From an uncultured Bacteroidales bacterium (GTDB lineage Bacteria; Bacteroidota; Bacteroidia; Bacteroidales; FEN-979): DNA of 44,411 nt. The notes beneath the pieces were generated by a model. The model searched no databases. It had not been told where the DNA came from and was given only the letters and a program-made list of their open reading frames with translations. The DNA lies in contig CAIWTA010000122.1 in the NCBI GenBank assembly GCA_903915465.1, forward strand, positions 1 through 44,411, given 5' to 3'. Of this stretch, positions 20,084-29,274 are shown one piece after another. The stretch's first letter is position 1; each line of letters opens with the position of its first letter. The position numbers were made by a program, and so were the translations under genes.

Positions 20084-21394
20084 CTAATTACCCTTGGCCA
20101 TTGTTCTATCCATAAACCTCGCCATCGCAGAGGTCAGGTTTTTTCTTGAAAATTTTTCAATTTCTTTACTATTGACTTTCAGGTTTCCCTGTTTGAACAG
20201 CATGTAGTATTCAAGTATGTTGCGTTTTACTGACTGATGGTCTTCAAATCCTGAAATTCGGCCTGCATCTGTCTGGCTAAGGATTCTTGCCGCATCTCCA
20301 TCAACAGGTCCGATACAAATCACCGGTCTTTTTGATGCCAGATATTCAAACAATTTTCCGGTTAGGATACTTTTCGCATTCGGAGTATTATTTATCAGAA
20401 GGAGTAACACCTGAGAAGTTTGCTGTACCCTCAGCACTTCCTTATGAGGAAGGTAATCCTGTCGGTTCACATATTCCTGTAATCCATGGCTTTCTAATGA
20501 AGAAATGACCATGTGGTCGACTTTTCCGACCAGTTTAATTTCCAGATCTTTTCGAAAATCATCATTTTCATTAACCAATTCACTCAGAGTCTTCCATAGA
20601 GCGGCAGGATTCCTTGAAGGAGTGAGTGTTCCGACATGAGCGATGGAAAATTTGTGATCCATGGACACAGGAGATCCGCTAATACATTCCGTTTCATCAA
20701 AACCATTAGTGATAACTTCATAGTCCCGTTGATGGATGGCACGAAATTCGTCAGCCATGGACGGACTGATAACAGTAATAGAATCAGCTTTTTGCAAAAC
20801 CTCAGATTCCATCCGGTGGTGCTTTGCATCAGCCCATGAAGTAAGCCTGAGATCATCATAAAAATCAATACCGGTCCAGGGATCGCGAAAATCAGCAAGC
20901 CAGGGAAGTGAAGCTGTCTCTGCAATTTTCATCGCGATCATGTGCATACTATGCGGAGGCCCTGTAGAAATGATCAGGTCGACAGGGTGCTGCTCAAGGT
21001 ATTTCAGAAGGAATCTGACAGATGGTTTTATAAAGAATTTCCGTGCATCTGGTATGAAGAAATTGCCTCGCGCCCAGACAGCAATTTTCTCAGCAAATGG
21101 TTTTTTCTTTGTTTCTGAAAGAAATGCAGCCTGAATTTTATCCTCTTTCTTTTGTCCAAGGAAACGTTTATAAATTGTATAAGGTTCCCAGATTGGCTGC
21201 CTGATAACCTTGATTCCTTCCGGAATGTCAATTTCCAGTGAAAGATCTGATTCGGGTGATTCAGGGTTTTCTGGTGTATAAACAATTGGTTCCCATCCGA
21301 ACTCACGCAGGTATTTCACAAATTTCAGCCATCGTTGTACTCCGGCTCCCCCGCTGGGTGGCCAGTAATACGTGATGATCAATACTTTTCTCAT
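20084..21394 (-). CDS. Glycosyltransferase, GT4-like (GT-B fold)
   Basis: The 436-residue protein has a GT-B layout. The N-terminal Rossmann half begins KVLIITYYWPPSGGAGVQRW, the usual nucleotide-sugar family start with the glycine loop. The C-terminal half contains FSIAHVGTLTPSRNP, a KLVGKVD strand, and GKLFEYLASKRPVICIGP, the acidic donor-binding region (Glu in KLFEYLA). It probably transfers a sugar in cell-surface polysaccharide synthesis. Its ATG overlaps the stop of the YfhO-like gene by four bases (ATGA), so translation is coupled. The sugar and acceptor are unknown. Confidence 0.9.
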   Translation of the reverse strand: MRKVLIITYYWPPSGGAGVQRWLKFVKYLREFGWEPIVYTPENPESPESDLSLEIDIPEGIKVIRQPIWEPYTIYKRFLGQKKEDKIQAAFLSETKKKPFAEKIAVWARGNFFIPDARKFFIKPSVRFLLKYLEQHPVDLIISTGPPHSMHMIAMKIAETASLPWLADFRDPWTGIDFYDDLRLTSWADAKHHRMESEVLQKADSITVISPSMADEFRAIHQRDYEVITNGFDETECISGSPVSMDHKFSIAHVGTLTPSRNPAALWKTLSELVNENDDFRKDLEIKLVGKVDHMVISSLESHGLQEYVNRQDYLPHKEVLRVQQTSQVLLLLINNTPNAKSILTGKLFEYLASKRPVICIGPVDGDAARILSQTDAGRISGFEDHQSVKRNILEYYMLFKQGNLKVNSKEIEKFSRKNLTSAMARFMDRTMAKGN

Positions 21395-23868
21395 GGACGC
21401 GTTTTGACCGCTTTCCGGAGCTCGACCGCTCCAATTACTAAGATTAAGAAGATCAGACCGATAGAGCTGATCAGGGAAATTTTTTCACCAGTATAAAATA
21501 CCGCTGGTTCAAATTTGAATTCCACATGATGTTCTCCGGCAGGCAGAACCATTGCCCGTAATACATAATTGACCCTGAAATGAGGAATTAGTTTACCATC
21601 AACATACGCATTCCATCCTTTAGGATAATAAATCTCTGAAAAAACCGCAAGTCCATTGTTTATGGAATGTGTCAGATAGCTGAGATCGTTCGGGCGATAC
21701 TTCAGGAGTTTAATAAAGTCCGAAGAATCGCGGGAAGGCTTATAATTCTTTAATTCATTTTCAAACTTTTTATCGACAATTGCCATATCACGCGGTTCAA
21801 AGTTTTTCAAAGCTTTAATCTCCGCATCAGGGTTATTGACCAACTTAAATTCTTTAACGAACCATGCGTTGCCTAATGCATCGTAGTTTCTGAAAGGTAT
21901 TGGAGCCCTTGAAGTGTCCGGAATTATGAAGTAACGCGTGTTCAACATATCCAAAACAGGCATCTTTTTGGTGTTCATGTTCTTCGCAAACTGCTGAATC
22001 TCCTGGTCAATGCAATAATCTTTCAGTTCCTGGTACCGGCGTAACTTGGCACCATGATACCCGCCGATGGATTTATGAAAGTACGATGTACTGGCATCAT
22101 TGAACAAGTCGACAGTGAGATTCAGAACTCTGAAATCAGGAGTTGTATCCTGGAGAATCCGCTGATCAGCCGAACTTGGTTCAAATGGATTTTCCACTTT
22201 GGATTTTGAGGTAAAGCTTTTTTCATTTAAGAATCGTTTGGCAATAGGGAACATATCAATCAGCACCAGAGCGACAAGAATGAAATAAGCATATTGAATT
22301 TTAATCTTTTTGTATAGAACTGCCATCAACAACCCTGCAGTCAGCAGGATGAATAACATGGAACGAAGGGCATCCATAACCAATAAATTCTTTCTGTCAT
22401 CCCGAACTGCCTGAACAAGCCATTCGGGAATCTGGTAATTTTGGGCGTACATCGAATCCTTGGGTCCCATGAAGCTCATAAACATGTCTGGTAAAATGGC
22501 AAAGATCAAACAGATGCCGGCAGTAATGGAAGTTGCGATCAATAAAGGTTTGAATAATCTTTTCTTGTCTTTCTCAGGATCAAAAAATTCTTTAAGTGCC
22601 AATATGCCCAGGATAGGCAGGCAAACCTCTGCAATGACTAAGATCATTGAGACTGCCCTGAATTTATTATATCCCGGAACATGGTTAAGGAAAAAATCCG
22701 TTAATGGCATAAAATTATGTCCCCAGGAAAGAACTATTGAGACAATTGTAGCTGCAAGAAGCCACCATTTATATGCACTCCTCACAACAAAAAGTCCGAG
22801 GATAAAGAGGAAAACGATTATTGCCCCGGCATATACCGGAGATGTCCAGGGCTGGTTTCCCCAATATAAAGGAGGAATAGGCTGACTTGTAAACTGTTTT
22901 ACGACTTCTTCAGATTGGTTATTTTCACGCAATACCTTTGCAACAGTAGAATTTGTACTTAAGTTTCCACCAGACGCTCCGCCATAAAAATTTGGAATGA
23001 GCAAAGTCATGGTTTCTGCTTTCCCGATGCTGTATTGAGTAGCATAATCCTTATCCAATCCTGAAGTCCTGTTTTCTTTTTCGGTAGATAGTTCTGATTT
23101 TCCTCTGATGGTATAATTGCCATATTCATAGGTTGCCCAGAGGGTTGTGATATTTGTCAGCACAGCCAGGATACAGGCAATGGAAATGATCCCGATTGAT
23201 TTCAGAAAGGCGGTGTAGTATTTGTTTTTGACGGATTGGATTAGCTCGACAATACCAAATATCAGGGCTATGATCATCAGATAATAGGTGATTTGCGGGT
23301 GATTCGCCTTTATTTCTAACGAAAGGAACAAAGCTGTCATAATTCCTCCCGGGAGATATTTTTTCCGGAATGTGAGAATGATCCCTGCAAGAACCGGTGC
23401 CATATATCCGATCGCTTGTGCCTGTGAATTGTGGCCCACATCGATGATGATAATGAAAAAGGAGGAAAAAGCAAATCCAATGGATCCTGCGACAGCAATC
23501 CAGGGATCGACCTTTAATACAAGCAACAGGATGAAGAATCCAATGAAATAGAGAAAAACAAGATTTACGGGGTGTGGAAGTCCAAGGGTGATAATCCTGT
23601 CAAGGTATCCCAACTGGTTACCAGAGTATTTTGTAGAGATCTGGTAGGCAGGCATTCCACTAAACATAGCGTTTGTCCAGAGCGGTTCTTTTCCGGTCTG
23701 GGAGCGGTAGTCGACAATTTCCTTTGAAGCTCCTGTAAAGTGAACAATATCACTTTGGAAAATCCGCTTTCCTTCCAGTATTGGACTGAAAAAAATCAGG
23801 GTTATGACCAGAAAAAGGAGGATTGCAGATAAGTACGGTATCGCCTGTTTAAACGTAAATTTTTTCAT
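21391..23868 (-). CDS. YfhO-family integral membrane protein
   Basis: The 825-residue protein has about thirteen hydrophobic segments, a long extracytoplasmic part (about residues 560-780) and one C-terminal segment before the end (about 793-813). Sequences such as HNSQAQAIGYMAPVLAGIIL and ending YYPKGWNAYVDGKLIPHFRVN match the YfhO family. In Bacillus subtilis YfhO is needed for glycosylation of lipoteichoic acid; the Bacteroidota members are undefined but likely add or handle lipid-linked sugars. The coupled downstream glycosyltransferase supports this. The first segment starts at residue 11 with no separate signal peptide. Confidence 0.88.
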   Translation of the reverse strand: MKKFTFKQAIPYLSAILLFLVITLIFFSPILEGKRIFQSDIVHFTGASKEIVDYRSQTGKEPLWTNAMFSGMPAYQISTKYSGNQLGYLDRIITLGLPHPVNLVFLYFIGFFILLLVLKVDPWIAVAGSIGFAFSSFFIIIIDVGHNSQAQAIGYMAPVLAGIILTFRKKYLPGGIMTALFLSLEIKANHPQITYYLMIIALIFGIVELIQSVKNKYYTAFLKSIGIISIACILAVLTNITTLWATYEYGNYTIRGKSELSTEKENRTSGLDKDYATQYSIGKAETMTLLIPNFYGGASGGNLSTNSTVAKVLRENNQSEEVVKQFTSQPIPPLYWGNQPWTSPVYAGAIIVFLFILGLFVVRSAYKWWLLAATIVSIVLSWGHNFMPLTDFFLNHVPGYNKFRAVSMILVIAEVCLPILGILALKEFFDPEKDKKRLFKPLLIATSITAGICLIFAILPDMFMSFMGPKDSMYAQNYQIPEWLVQAVRDDRKNLLVMDALRSMLFILLTAGLLMAVLYKKIKIQYAYFILVALVLIDMFPIAKRFLNEKSFTSKSKVENPFEPSSADQRILQDTTPDFRVLNLTVDLFNDASTSYFHKSIGGYHGAKLRRYQELKDYCIDQEIQQFAKNMNTKKMPVLDMLNTRYFIIPDTSRAPIPFRNYDALGNAWFVKEFKLVNNPDAEIKALKNFEPRDMAIVDKKFENELKNYKPSRDSSDFIKLLKYRPNDLSYLTHSINNGLAVFSEIYYPKGWNAYVDGKLIPHFRVNYVLRAMVLPAGEHHVEFKFEPAVFYTGEKISLISSIGLIFLILVIGAVELRKAVKTRP

Positions 23869-23894
23869 GGTGTAAAATGTAAATTTCTGGAAAC

Positions 23895-23929
23895 AAAAAA
23901 AGAAGACAATTTAAAAATCATCTTCTTTT
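23895..23929 (-). terminator. Intrinsic terminator after rpmH
   Basis: On the minus strand, AAAGAAGA and TCTTCTTT pair around a 14-base AT-rich loop, and a run of T follows directly. It lies 45 bases after the rpmH stop and 27 bases before YfhO begins, so YfhO may be transcribed separately or by read-through. Confidence 0.65.
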
Positions 23930-23973
23930 AAATGAGAAAAATAAGAAAAAATGTTAAGATCAATGAAGAAAAT

Positions 23974-24135
23974 TTATTTCTCACCAATTTTTTCGTCCGA
24001 AACGGTCAATTTCTTTCTGCCTGTTGCTCTTCTGTTAGCAAGGACCCTGCGGCCATTTGCTGATGCCATTCTTTCACGAAAGCCGTGTTTGTTCTTTCTC
24101 TTTCTGTTTGACGGCTGAAATGTTCTCTTTGTCAT
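23974..24135 (-). CDS. rpmH: 50S ribosomal protein L34
   Basis: L34 is a small basic protein of the large ribosomal subunit. The 53-residue product starts [20 protein letters not shown] and contains [20 protein letters not shown], the family-defining core. The C-terminal VSDEKIGEK tail is slightly longer than usual. It is preceded by a -7 element and followed by a terminator, so it is a single-gene unit. The usual rpmH neighbour rnpA, encoding the RNase P protein, is not here, although rnpB is about 5.4 kb away on the same strand. Confidence 0.97.
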   Translation of the reverse strand: MTKRTFQPSNRKRKNKHGFRERMASANGRRVLANRRATGRKKLTVSDEKIGEK

Positions 24136-24155
24136 TTTGATTTTTATTGGGAGTG

Positions 24156-24163
24156 CAAATTTA
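24156..24163 (-). promoter_or_regulatory. -7 element for rpmH
   Basis: The minus strand reads TAAATTTG (TAnnTTTG), 21 bases upstream of the rpmH ATG. Confidence 0.6.
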
Positions 24164-24194
24164 AGGTTTTTTTTTATTCCTGCAAGGGTTTACC

Positions 24195-24202
24195 TATTTT
24201 TG
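24195..24202 (+). promoter_or_regulatory. -7 element for the TylF-like methyltransferase
   Basis: TATTTTTG fits TAnnTTTG and ends four bases before the ATG at 24207. The transcript would begin almost at the start codon, so the next ATG at 24213 is an alternative start. Confidence 0.55.
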
Positions 24203-24206
24203 TTGA

Positions 24207-24929
24207 ATGGCAATGAAAATATTTCTCATCAGAAAAGTGAAGTCATGGTTTATCCGGCTCCGGATGCACAAGATAATTTCTCCGATTGAAGGATTCCTTT
24301 TAAATCTGGCATACCTTTCCAGGGTTTCAAAATGGGTTTCAGGGAACAAAGGGATTTTCTTTAATGACTTCTATTCTTCAGCGTGGGATTATAATAAGCG
24401 GTATAAATTATATGAATATCTCTTTAATGAAAAAGGCCTTGATAGCGGAATAAACTATTTGGAATTTGGTGTATCCGATGGCCATTCTTTTTTATGGTGG
24501 GTAAAACACAACCAGCATCAGGCCTCCAGATTTTATGGTTTTGATACTTTTGAAGGATTACCGGAAGATTGGGGTGGCTTTAAGAAAGGCGCGATGTCAA
24601 CAAATTCATCAATACCTTCAATTGACGATAATCGTGCAGTGTTTTATAAAGGTTTATTCCAGGAGACTTTACCAGTGTTTTTACAGATGCTGGATAAGAA
24701 CAGCAGGAAAGTCATTATGATGGATGCTGATCTTTACACCTCAACCTTGTACGCCCTAACTTCTTTAGCTCCAAAACTGCAGAAGGGAGATCTTATTCTC
24801 TTTGATCAATTCAATGTTCCCAGGCATGAATTCCTTGCCTTCCAGGATTTTATCACCAGCTATTATTTGAATTTTCAACTCATTGGCGCTGCAAATAACT
24901 ATTATTTCTGTGCTTTTGAATTGAAGTAA
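24207..24929 (+). CDS. TylF-like class I SAM-dependent methyltransferase
   Basis: The 240-residue protein has the SAM-binding fold: NYLEFGVSDGHSFLWWVK (motif I, with EFGVSDG), YGFDTFEGLPEDW (the motif II acidic region), and KVIMMDADLYTSTLYAL (metal-binding Asp) followed by KGDLILFDQFNV. This pattern is typical of the macrocin O-methyltransferase/TylF family, which methylates sugar hydroxyls. No sugar-modifying cluster is present around it, so the substrate is open; a surface-glycan sugar is a reasonable guess. It may start at 24213, since the transcript start appears to sit beside 24207. It converges with pepD across an inverted repeat. Confidence 0.85.
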   Translation: MAMKIFLIRKVKSWFIRLRMHKIISPIEGFLLNLAYLSRVSKWVSGNKGIFFNDFYSSAWDYNKRYKLYEYLFNEKGLDSGINYLEFGVSDGHSFLWWVKHNQHQASRFYGFDTFEGLPEDWGGFKKGAMSTNSSIPSIDDNRAVFYKGLFQETLPVFLQMLDKNSRKVIMMDADLYTSTLYALTSLAPKLQKGDLILFDQFNVPRHEFLAFQDFITSYYLNFQLIGAANNYYFCAFELK

Positions 24930-24975
24930 AATTTAGTGATTTTTTTTGGGAAGGATAACAGAACCTTTTTTCAAA

Positions 24976-25033
24976 ACAATAGGCACAATAGACCACATTA
25001 GAAGATTTCTATTGTGAACTATGTGCCTATTGT
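24976..25033. repeat. Imperfect inverted repeat between methyltransferase and pepD genes
   Basis: Left arm 24976-24998 and right arm 25011-25033 pair perfectly for 12 bases (ACAATAGGCACA/TGTGCCTATTGT) and then imperfectly for about ten, with one indel. TATTGTG and TATGTG units recur within the arms. On the minus strand the stem is followed by a short TTTT run, so it could terminate pepD; the opposite direction lacks a T tract. It could also be a small repeat element. Confidence 0.55.
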
Positions 25034-25044
25034 GGTTAAAGATG

Positions 25045-26505
25045 CTATTTAACAGGAATTTCCTTCAGAGTTGCAACCAGAAAGTCCCAGAAAAGTTGTA
25101 CGGTTTTGATGTTTACCTTTTCATCCGGAGAATGAGGATAACGGATGGTCGGACCGAAAGAGATCATATCCCAGTGAGGATAAACACCACCTAAGAGACC
25201 GCATTCCAAACCTGCATGAATAGCTTTGATTTCAGGAATTTTTCCATATTTTTTCTGGTAAATATCTTGCATCGCTTTTAAAATAGGAGATGAAGGATTT
25301 GGTTTCCATCCCGGATATTGGCCATCGAAGATGATTTCTGCGCCTGCCAGTTCAAAGACTGATTGCATCATGTTTTCAAGATCCTGTTTTGCTGAATCAA
25401 CCGAACTGCGTAACAGGCATTGGATTTTTATGATACCATTTTCTGATTTCACAATGGCCAGGTTAGTTGATGTTTCTACCAGGCCAACCATTTCATTGCT
25501 CATTCTTACAACGCCGTTCGGACAGCAATACACTGATTTGAAAAGATTACAGGATGTCTTTTCGTCAATCATGGTCTTTGGCAGGTTTGCAGGAACTGCT
25601 TCAATTTTCATATCCGGTTCAACGGCCGAAAGTTCTTTCTTTACAATCAGGGTATATTCTGAGACATACTTCAGGAATGCATCTTTCTTGTCATCCGGAA
25701 TAGTAACAACTGCAAAAGATTCCCTTGGGATTGCGTTACGCAGACTGCCTCCGTCAATTGAAGCCAACCGCAAACCGAAATTTTTGCAGCAATACCATAG
25801 AAGCCTGTTCAGCACTTTATTTGAATTGCCTCGTCCCAGGTGAATATCGACACCACTGTGTCCGCCTTTCAGACCGGTGACATTGATCTTAAATGCTGCA
25901 ACATTCGCGGGAATTGCCGTTTCTGAGTAGGTAAATGTGATATTGGCATTGGTGCCACCGGCACAGCCTATATACAATTCGCCTTCATCTTCAGAATCAA
26001 GGTTCATCAGGATATCACCCTTGAGTAATCCGGATTTCAGGCCAAATGCACCTGTCATGCCGGTTTCTTCATCACATGTAAAAAGTGCTTCTATCATACC
26101 GTGAGGAATGTCTTTGGATTCTAAAATTGCCATGGTGGCAGCTACACCCATTCCATTATCGCCTCCAAGTGTGGTTCCTTTCGCTTTCACCCACTCGCCA
26201 TCGACAAATGCATCGATCGGATCTTTTTCAAAATCATGAGCGGTATCACTATTTTTCTGTGGTACCATGTCGAGGTGACCTTGCAGGATCACTCCTTTGC
26301 GGTTTTCCATGCCCGGTGTTGCAGGTTTCCTGATGATGACATTTCCAACTTCATCTACAATGGTTTCAAGGCCGAGGTCTTTCCCGAATTTTACGGTAAA
26401 TTCCATGACTTTTACTTCATGTTTTGACGGCCTGGGAATCTGTGTCAGGCTATAAAAGTTTTTCCACAAAGCTTTTGGTTCAAGGTTTAAGATGTCTTTA
26501 CTCAT
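25045..26505 (-). CDS. pepD: Aminoacyl-histidine dipeptidase (peptidase M20C, PepD)
   Basis: PepD cleaves dipeptides such as Xaa-His in the cytoplasm using two zinc ions. The 486-residue protein has the M20 metal motifs: QGHLDMVPQK, GGDNGMGVA and the catalytic pair in TCDEETGMTGA. GGHSGVDIHLGRGN and HAGLECGLLGG follow in the same order as family members. The ATG is preceded by the ribosome-binding sequence GGAGG and by a -7 element. It lies 62 bases after the PqqD-like gene. Together with the OPT transporter upstream it suggests peptide import and breakdown. Confidence 0.94.
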   Translation of the reverse strand: MSKDILNLEPKALWKNFYSLTQIPRPSKHEVKVMEFTVKFGKDLGLETIVDEVGNVIIRKPATPGMENRKGVILQGHLDMVPQKNSDTAHDFEKDPIDAFVDGEWVKAKGTTLGGDNGMGVAATMAILESKDIPHGMIEALFTCDEETGMTGAFGLKSGLLKGDILMNLDSEDEGELYIGCAGGTNANITFTYSETAIPANVAAFKINVTGLKGGHSGVDIHLGRGNSNKVLNRLLWYCCKNFGLRLASIDGGSLRNAIPRESFAVVTIPDDKKDAFLKYVSEYTLIVKKELSAVEPDMKIEAVPANLPKTMIDEKTSCNLFKSVYCCPNGVVRMSNEMVGLVETSTNLAIVKSENGIIKIQCLLRSSVDSAKQDLENMMQSVFELAGAEIIFDGQYPGWKPNPSSPILKAMQDIYQKKYGKIPEIKAIHAGLECGLLGGVYPHWDMISFGPTIRYPHSPDEKVNIKTVQLFWDFLVATLKEIPVK

Positions 26506-26554
26506 GTTGTTTTTCCTCCGTTTTTATTGATCAATGATTGTTTTTATTCCTTTT

Positions 26555-26562
26555 CAAATGTA
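26555..26562 (-). promoter_or_regulatory. -7 element for pepD
   Basis: The minus strand reads TACATTTG (TAnnTTTG), 50 bases upstream of the pepD ATG and partly beyond the end of the PqqD-like gene, so pepD can be transcribed alone. Confidence 0.55.
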
Positions 26563-26567
26563 TGAAA

Positions 26568-26975
26568 TTATTTTCCAGCTGATGGATTTTTTTCCTTTGT
26601 TATTTCACGAAATGTAAGATACCTTTCCCGATAGAGAAGCGAAAGGAATTTTGCCACTCTTTCTTCTGTTTCTTCAGGTGGATTGAGCTTTTCAGGATAA
26701 GTTGATTGTAACTGTGAGCATAATTCATGAACATTCATTTTCCCATCGATCTGCAACCAGATAGCTGATCCCAGATCATCCAGGTGGATCCTGATGTATT
26801 CTTCCTTTCTTCTGGACTGTAAGGCTCTCTTTAACACGGGATTTTTAAAGCGGGGTAAAAGGATATCCACCTTCCCATTATCCTTCATTTCAAACTCCTT
26901 CTGTCTTATCGGTGTAAGGTCAAGGGAATTGATCTCTTTCAGGACTTTTCTGCGTTCAAAAAAATTCAATGACAT
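26568..26975 (-). CDS. Stand-alone PqqD-like protein
   Basis: The start is the ATG at 26975, giving 135 residues; a longer frame from a TTG at 26999 begins within a terminator hairpin. The C-terminal half carries HLDDLGSAIWLQIDGKMNVH and EETEERVAKFLSLLYRERYL, the PqqD winged-helix signature (RiPP recognition element). The N-terminal 45 residues are basic and unlike PqqD. PqqD domains bind precursor peptides for radical-SAM enzymes, but no radical SAM enzyme or precursor gene is nearby. It lies between an OPT transporter gene (78 bases upstream) and pepD (62 bases downstream). The role is unknown; a peptide-sensing or chaperone job is only a guess. Confidence 0.75.
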   Translation of the reverse strand: MSLNFFERRKVLKEINSLDLTPIRQKEFEMKDNGKVDILLPRFKNPVLKRALQSRRKEEYIRIHLDDLGSAIWLQIDGKMNVHELCSQLQSTYPEKLNPPEETEERVAKFLSLLYRERYLTFREITKEKNPSAGK

Positions 26976-26983
26976 ATGTAATT

Positions 26984-27024
26984 TAAAAAAAGACCTCAAA
27001 AGCTACCCTGAACTCTTGAGGTCT
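26984..27024 (-). terminator. Strong intrinsic terminator after the OPT transporter gene
   Basis: On the minus strand AGACCTCAAGAG and CTTTTGAGGTCT form a near-perfect 12-bp stem around a 10-base loop, followed by seven T (26990-26984). It lies 30 bases beyond the OPT stop and nine bases before the PqqD-like ATG. Confidence 0.85.
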
Positions 27025-27053
27025 GGATGATAACGATAGACTACTTTAAATTC

Positions 27054-29147
27054 CTACATTCCTGATTTTGGTGGTGCAGGTTCATCAGGTCTTCCGGCAT
27101 TTTTTAACGGAATCCTGACCAGCCCGATTGAGATCAAAACGATAATTGTCAAACCTATTAACAGATGCGGACTATACCAATGTTGAGTGATATAATCCAT
27201 CAATGGTTTGTCGTGATACTTGAAAATCTTGAAAGGTGCAAAAGCCAACCCTGTCAATGCTTCCCCAGCAATCAATCCAGCCGCAATCAACACACCTACA
27301 TTTTCAACCCTTGCTTTTTGAGCTTCGTTTAATTTCTTTCTATCACTGAAGATATCAACTATTCCTTTTACTAAACCACCAAGAAATATTGCAAATGTTG
27401 TTTCAAGTGGTAAATACATGCCAACACTAATTAACATCGGACTTTTAACCTGCATTAAGATTAATCCTAATCCCATAAACATTCCGAACACGATTAATGG
27501 CCAGGTCATTTCACCTCCCACAATTCCTTTGGATAACATAGCCATTAATCCTGCCTGAGGAGCTGCGAGGTTTTTGCTTCCAAAACCTCCAATATAACCC
27601 TTTGATATTCCTTCCTGAATATCGGCCTGATTTAAGAAATCGAGAACGAAAAACATCACTGCACCAGCAAGAACAACCCCAATAATATTGCCAATCTGCA
27701 TTTTCCAGGGAGTTCCTCCCAGGATATGTCCTGCTTTCAAATCCTGTAACATTTCGCCGGCAACCGCAGCAGAAACACAAACAATTGCTGCAACCCCAAG
27801 AACAGCCGCAACCCCACCACTTTTAGCATCGACTCCAATGATAACCAAAATCAAAGCGGTAAGAACCAAGGCTGTTAATGTTAATCCGCTGATTGGGTTG
27901 TTACTTGACCCCATGATTCCAACCAAATATCCGGAAATTGCAGCAAAGAAAAATGCGAGTATGATCATTACAGTTGCTGCAACAATGGCAGGTAAAAGAA
28001 GGGTATTAAAGATGAAATAAGTTACACAGAATGTAGTGATGGCAACAGCGATGATCCCAGTAATGACCCATGAAAATTGAATATCCTTTTCAGTCCTGTC
28101 AGACACTACACCACCAGATGCTGCTTTTTTGACGTCAGTGATTGAACGACCTATTCCTGCTGCCAAACTTTTTCTCATTTTGAACAGTGTAAAACCAGCG
28201 CCCATAAGCATTCCGCCAATTGCAATAGGTCTCACAACCAACCTCCAAATTTGTGTGATCTGGAAAGTAGGATCGCTTACTTTTTCTAGAGCCTGAGCAG
28301 GAGAAAACTTAGGATAGATGGCATTGAAATTTGTTGCCCATTCCTGAAGAAAAGTTGCATTAATAAAAGGTCCAATAAAATAATAAATCAAAGGGGTTAA
28401 TAATCCCCATGCAATAAGACCACCACTGAAATTTAATGCTCCTAATTTAGGTCCAATAATGTACCCGACGCCCATATATGCAGGGCTGATACCAGGGGCA
28501 CTTAAGAGTGCTCCACCTTTAACTTTGATTGCTGTACTGGGGATTAGTTGTTGTTTTAAGGCAATAAATTTATCATAGCTAATCATGAAAAAATTAGTCT
28601 GACCTAAAGCCTGAACCAGTGCACCGATGCCCATTGCGCCAAATAAAAATTTTGAACCTCCACCGGTGTTTCGCCCTGATTTGTGGATCTCTGCAGCTGC
28701 TACTGATTCAGGGAATGGTAATTCAGCATCATCCACCATAACGCGACGGAGCAATGCGACGAACATAATTCCCAATACTCCACCTGAAATCAATATTACT
28801 GTTGATGTAAGATAATGGCCAGGTGTAAAGAAAGGATCCCAAACACCAGCGATAAAAAAAGCAGGTAAAGTGAATATTGCTCCGGCTGCAACTGATTCAC
28901 CAATTGAGCCAACAGTACGTGCAAAATTCTCTTCCAGAATTGAGCCTTTCATTATTTTTAAGATTGCCATTCCAATAACCGCGGCGGGATAGGTTGCAGC
29001 TATTGTCATTCCTGCCCGTAAACCTAAGTAAGCATTGGCTGCACCGAGAATTACAGACATAATAAGACCTATTATCAAGGCTCTTAATGTGAATTCAGCC
29101 ATATTCGTTTCTGAAGAAACAAAGGGTACAAATTTCTTTTCAGCCAT
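27054..29147 (-). CDS. OPT-family oligopeptide transporter
   Basis: The 697-residue protein has about fifteen hydrophobic segments and begins EFTLRALIIGLIMSVILGAA, with NAYLGLRAGMTIAATYPAAV, the OPT family N-terminal signature. Further matches are the GRNTGGGS loop after MVDDAELPFPESVAAAEI and repeated glycine-rich segments to the end. OPT proteins import peptides (or metal-chelate compounds) across the inner membrane; in bacteria peptide substrates are most likely. It is followed by a strong terminator and then by the PqqD-like and pepD genes. No -7 element was recognised upstream. Confidence 0.93.
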   Translation of the reverse strand: MAEKKFVPFVSSETNMAEFTLRALIIGLIMSVILGAANAYLGLRAGMTIAATYPAAVIGMAILKIMKGSILEENFARTVGSIGESVAAGAIFTLPAFFIAGVWDPFFTPGHYLTSTVILISGGVLGIMFVALLRRVMVDDAELPFPESVAAAEIHKSGRNTGGGSKFLFGAMGIGALVQALGQTNFFMISYDKFIALKQQLIPSTAIKVKGGALLSAPGISPAYMGVGYIIGPKLGALNFSGGLIAWGLLTPLIYYFIGPFINATFLQEWATNFNAIYPKFSPAQALEKVSDPTFQITQIWRLVVRPIAIGGMLMGAGFTLFKMRKSLAAGIGRSITDVKKAASGGVVSDRTEKDIQFSWVITGIIAVAITTFCVTYFIFNTLLLPAIVAATVMIILAFFFAAISGYLVGIMGSSNNPISGLTLTALVLTALILVIIGVDAKSGGVAAVLGVAAIVCVSAAVAGEMLQDLKAGHILGGTPWKMQIGNIIGVVLAGAVMFFVLDFLNQADIQEGISKGYIGGFGSKNLAAPQAGLMAMLSKGIVGGEMTWPLIVFGMFMGLGLILMQVKSPMLISVGMYLPLETTFAIFLGGLVKGIVDIFSDRKKLNEAQKARVENVGVLIAAGLIAGEALTGLAFAPFKIFKYHDKPLMDYITQHWYSPHLLIGLTIIVLISIGLVRIPLKNAGRPDEPAPPKSGM

Positions 29148-29274
29148 AAATTTCTCTTTTTATAAATGAGCAATAAATTTTCAGCTAATTAATGAAAAAT
29201 CCGGGAGATTGACAAAGATTATTTTCATGTTTCAATCTGGACTTTTGCATTCATCAGTTTTTCAGTCAGTAAGC

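Noticed and set aside
20055-20085. Weak inverted repeat between the MATE and glycosyltransferase genes
   Set aside because: The stem is two 5-bp parts with an uneven internal loop and no T tract on either strand, so I do not call it a terminator.
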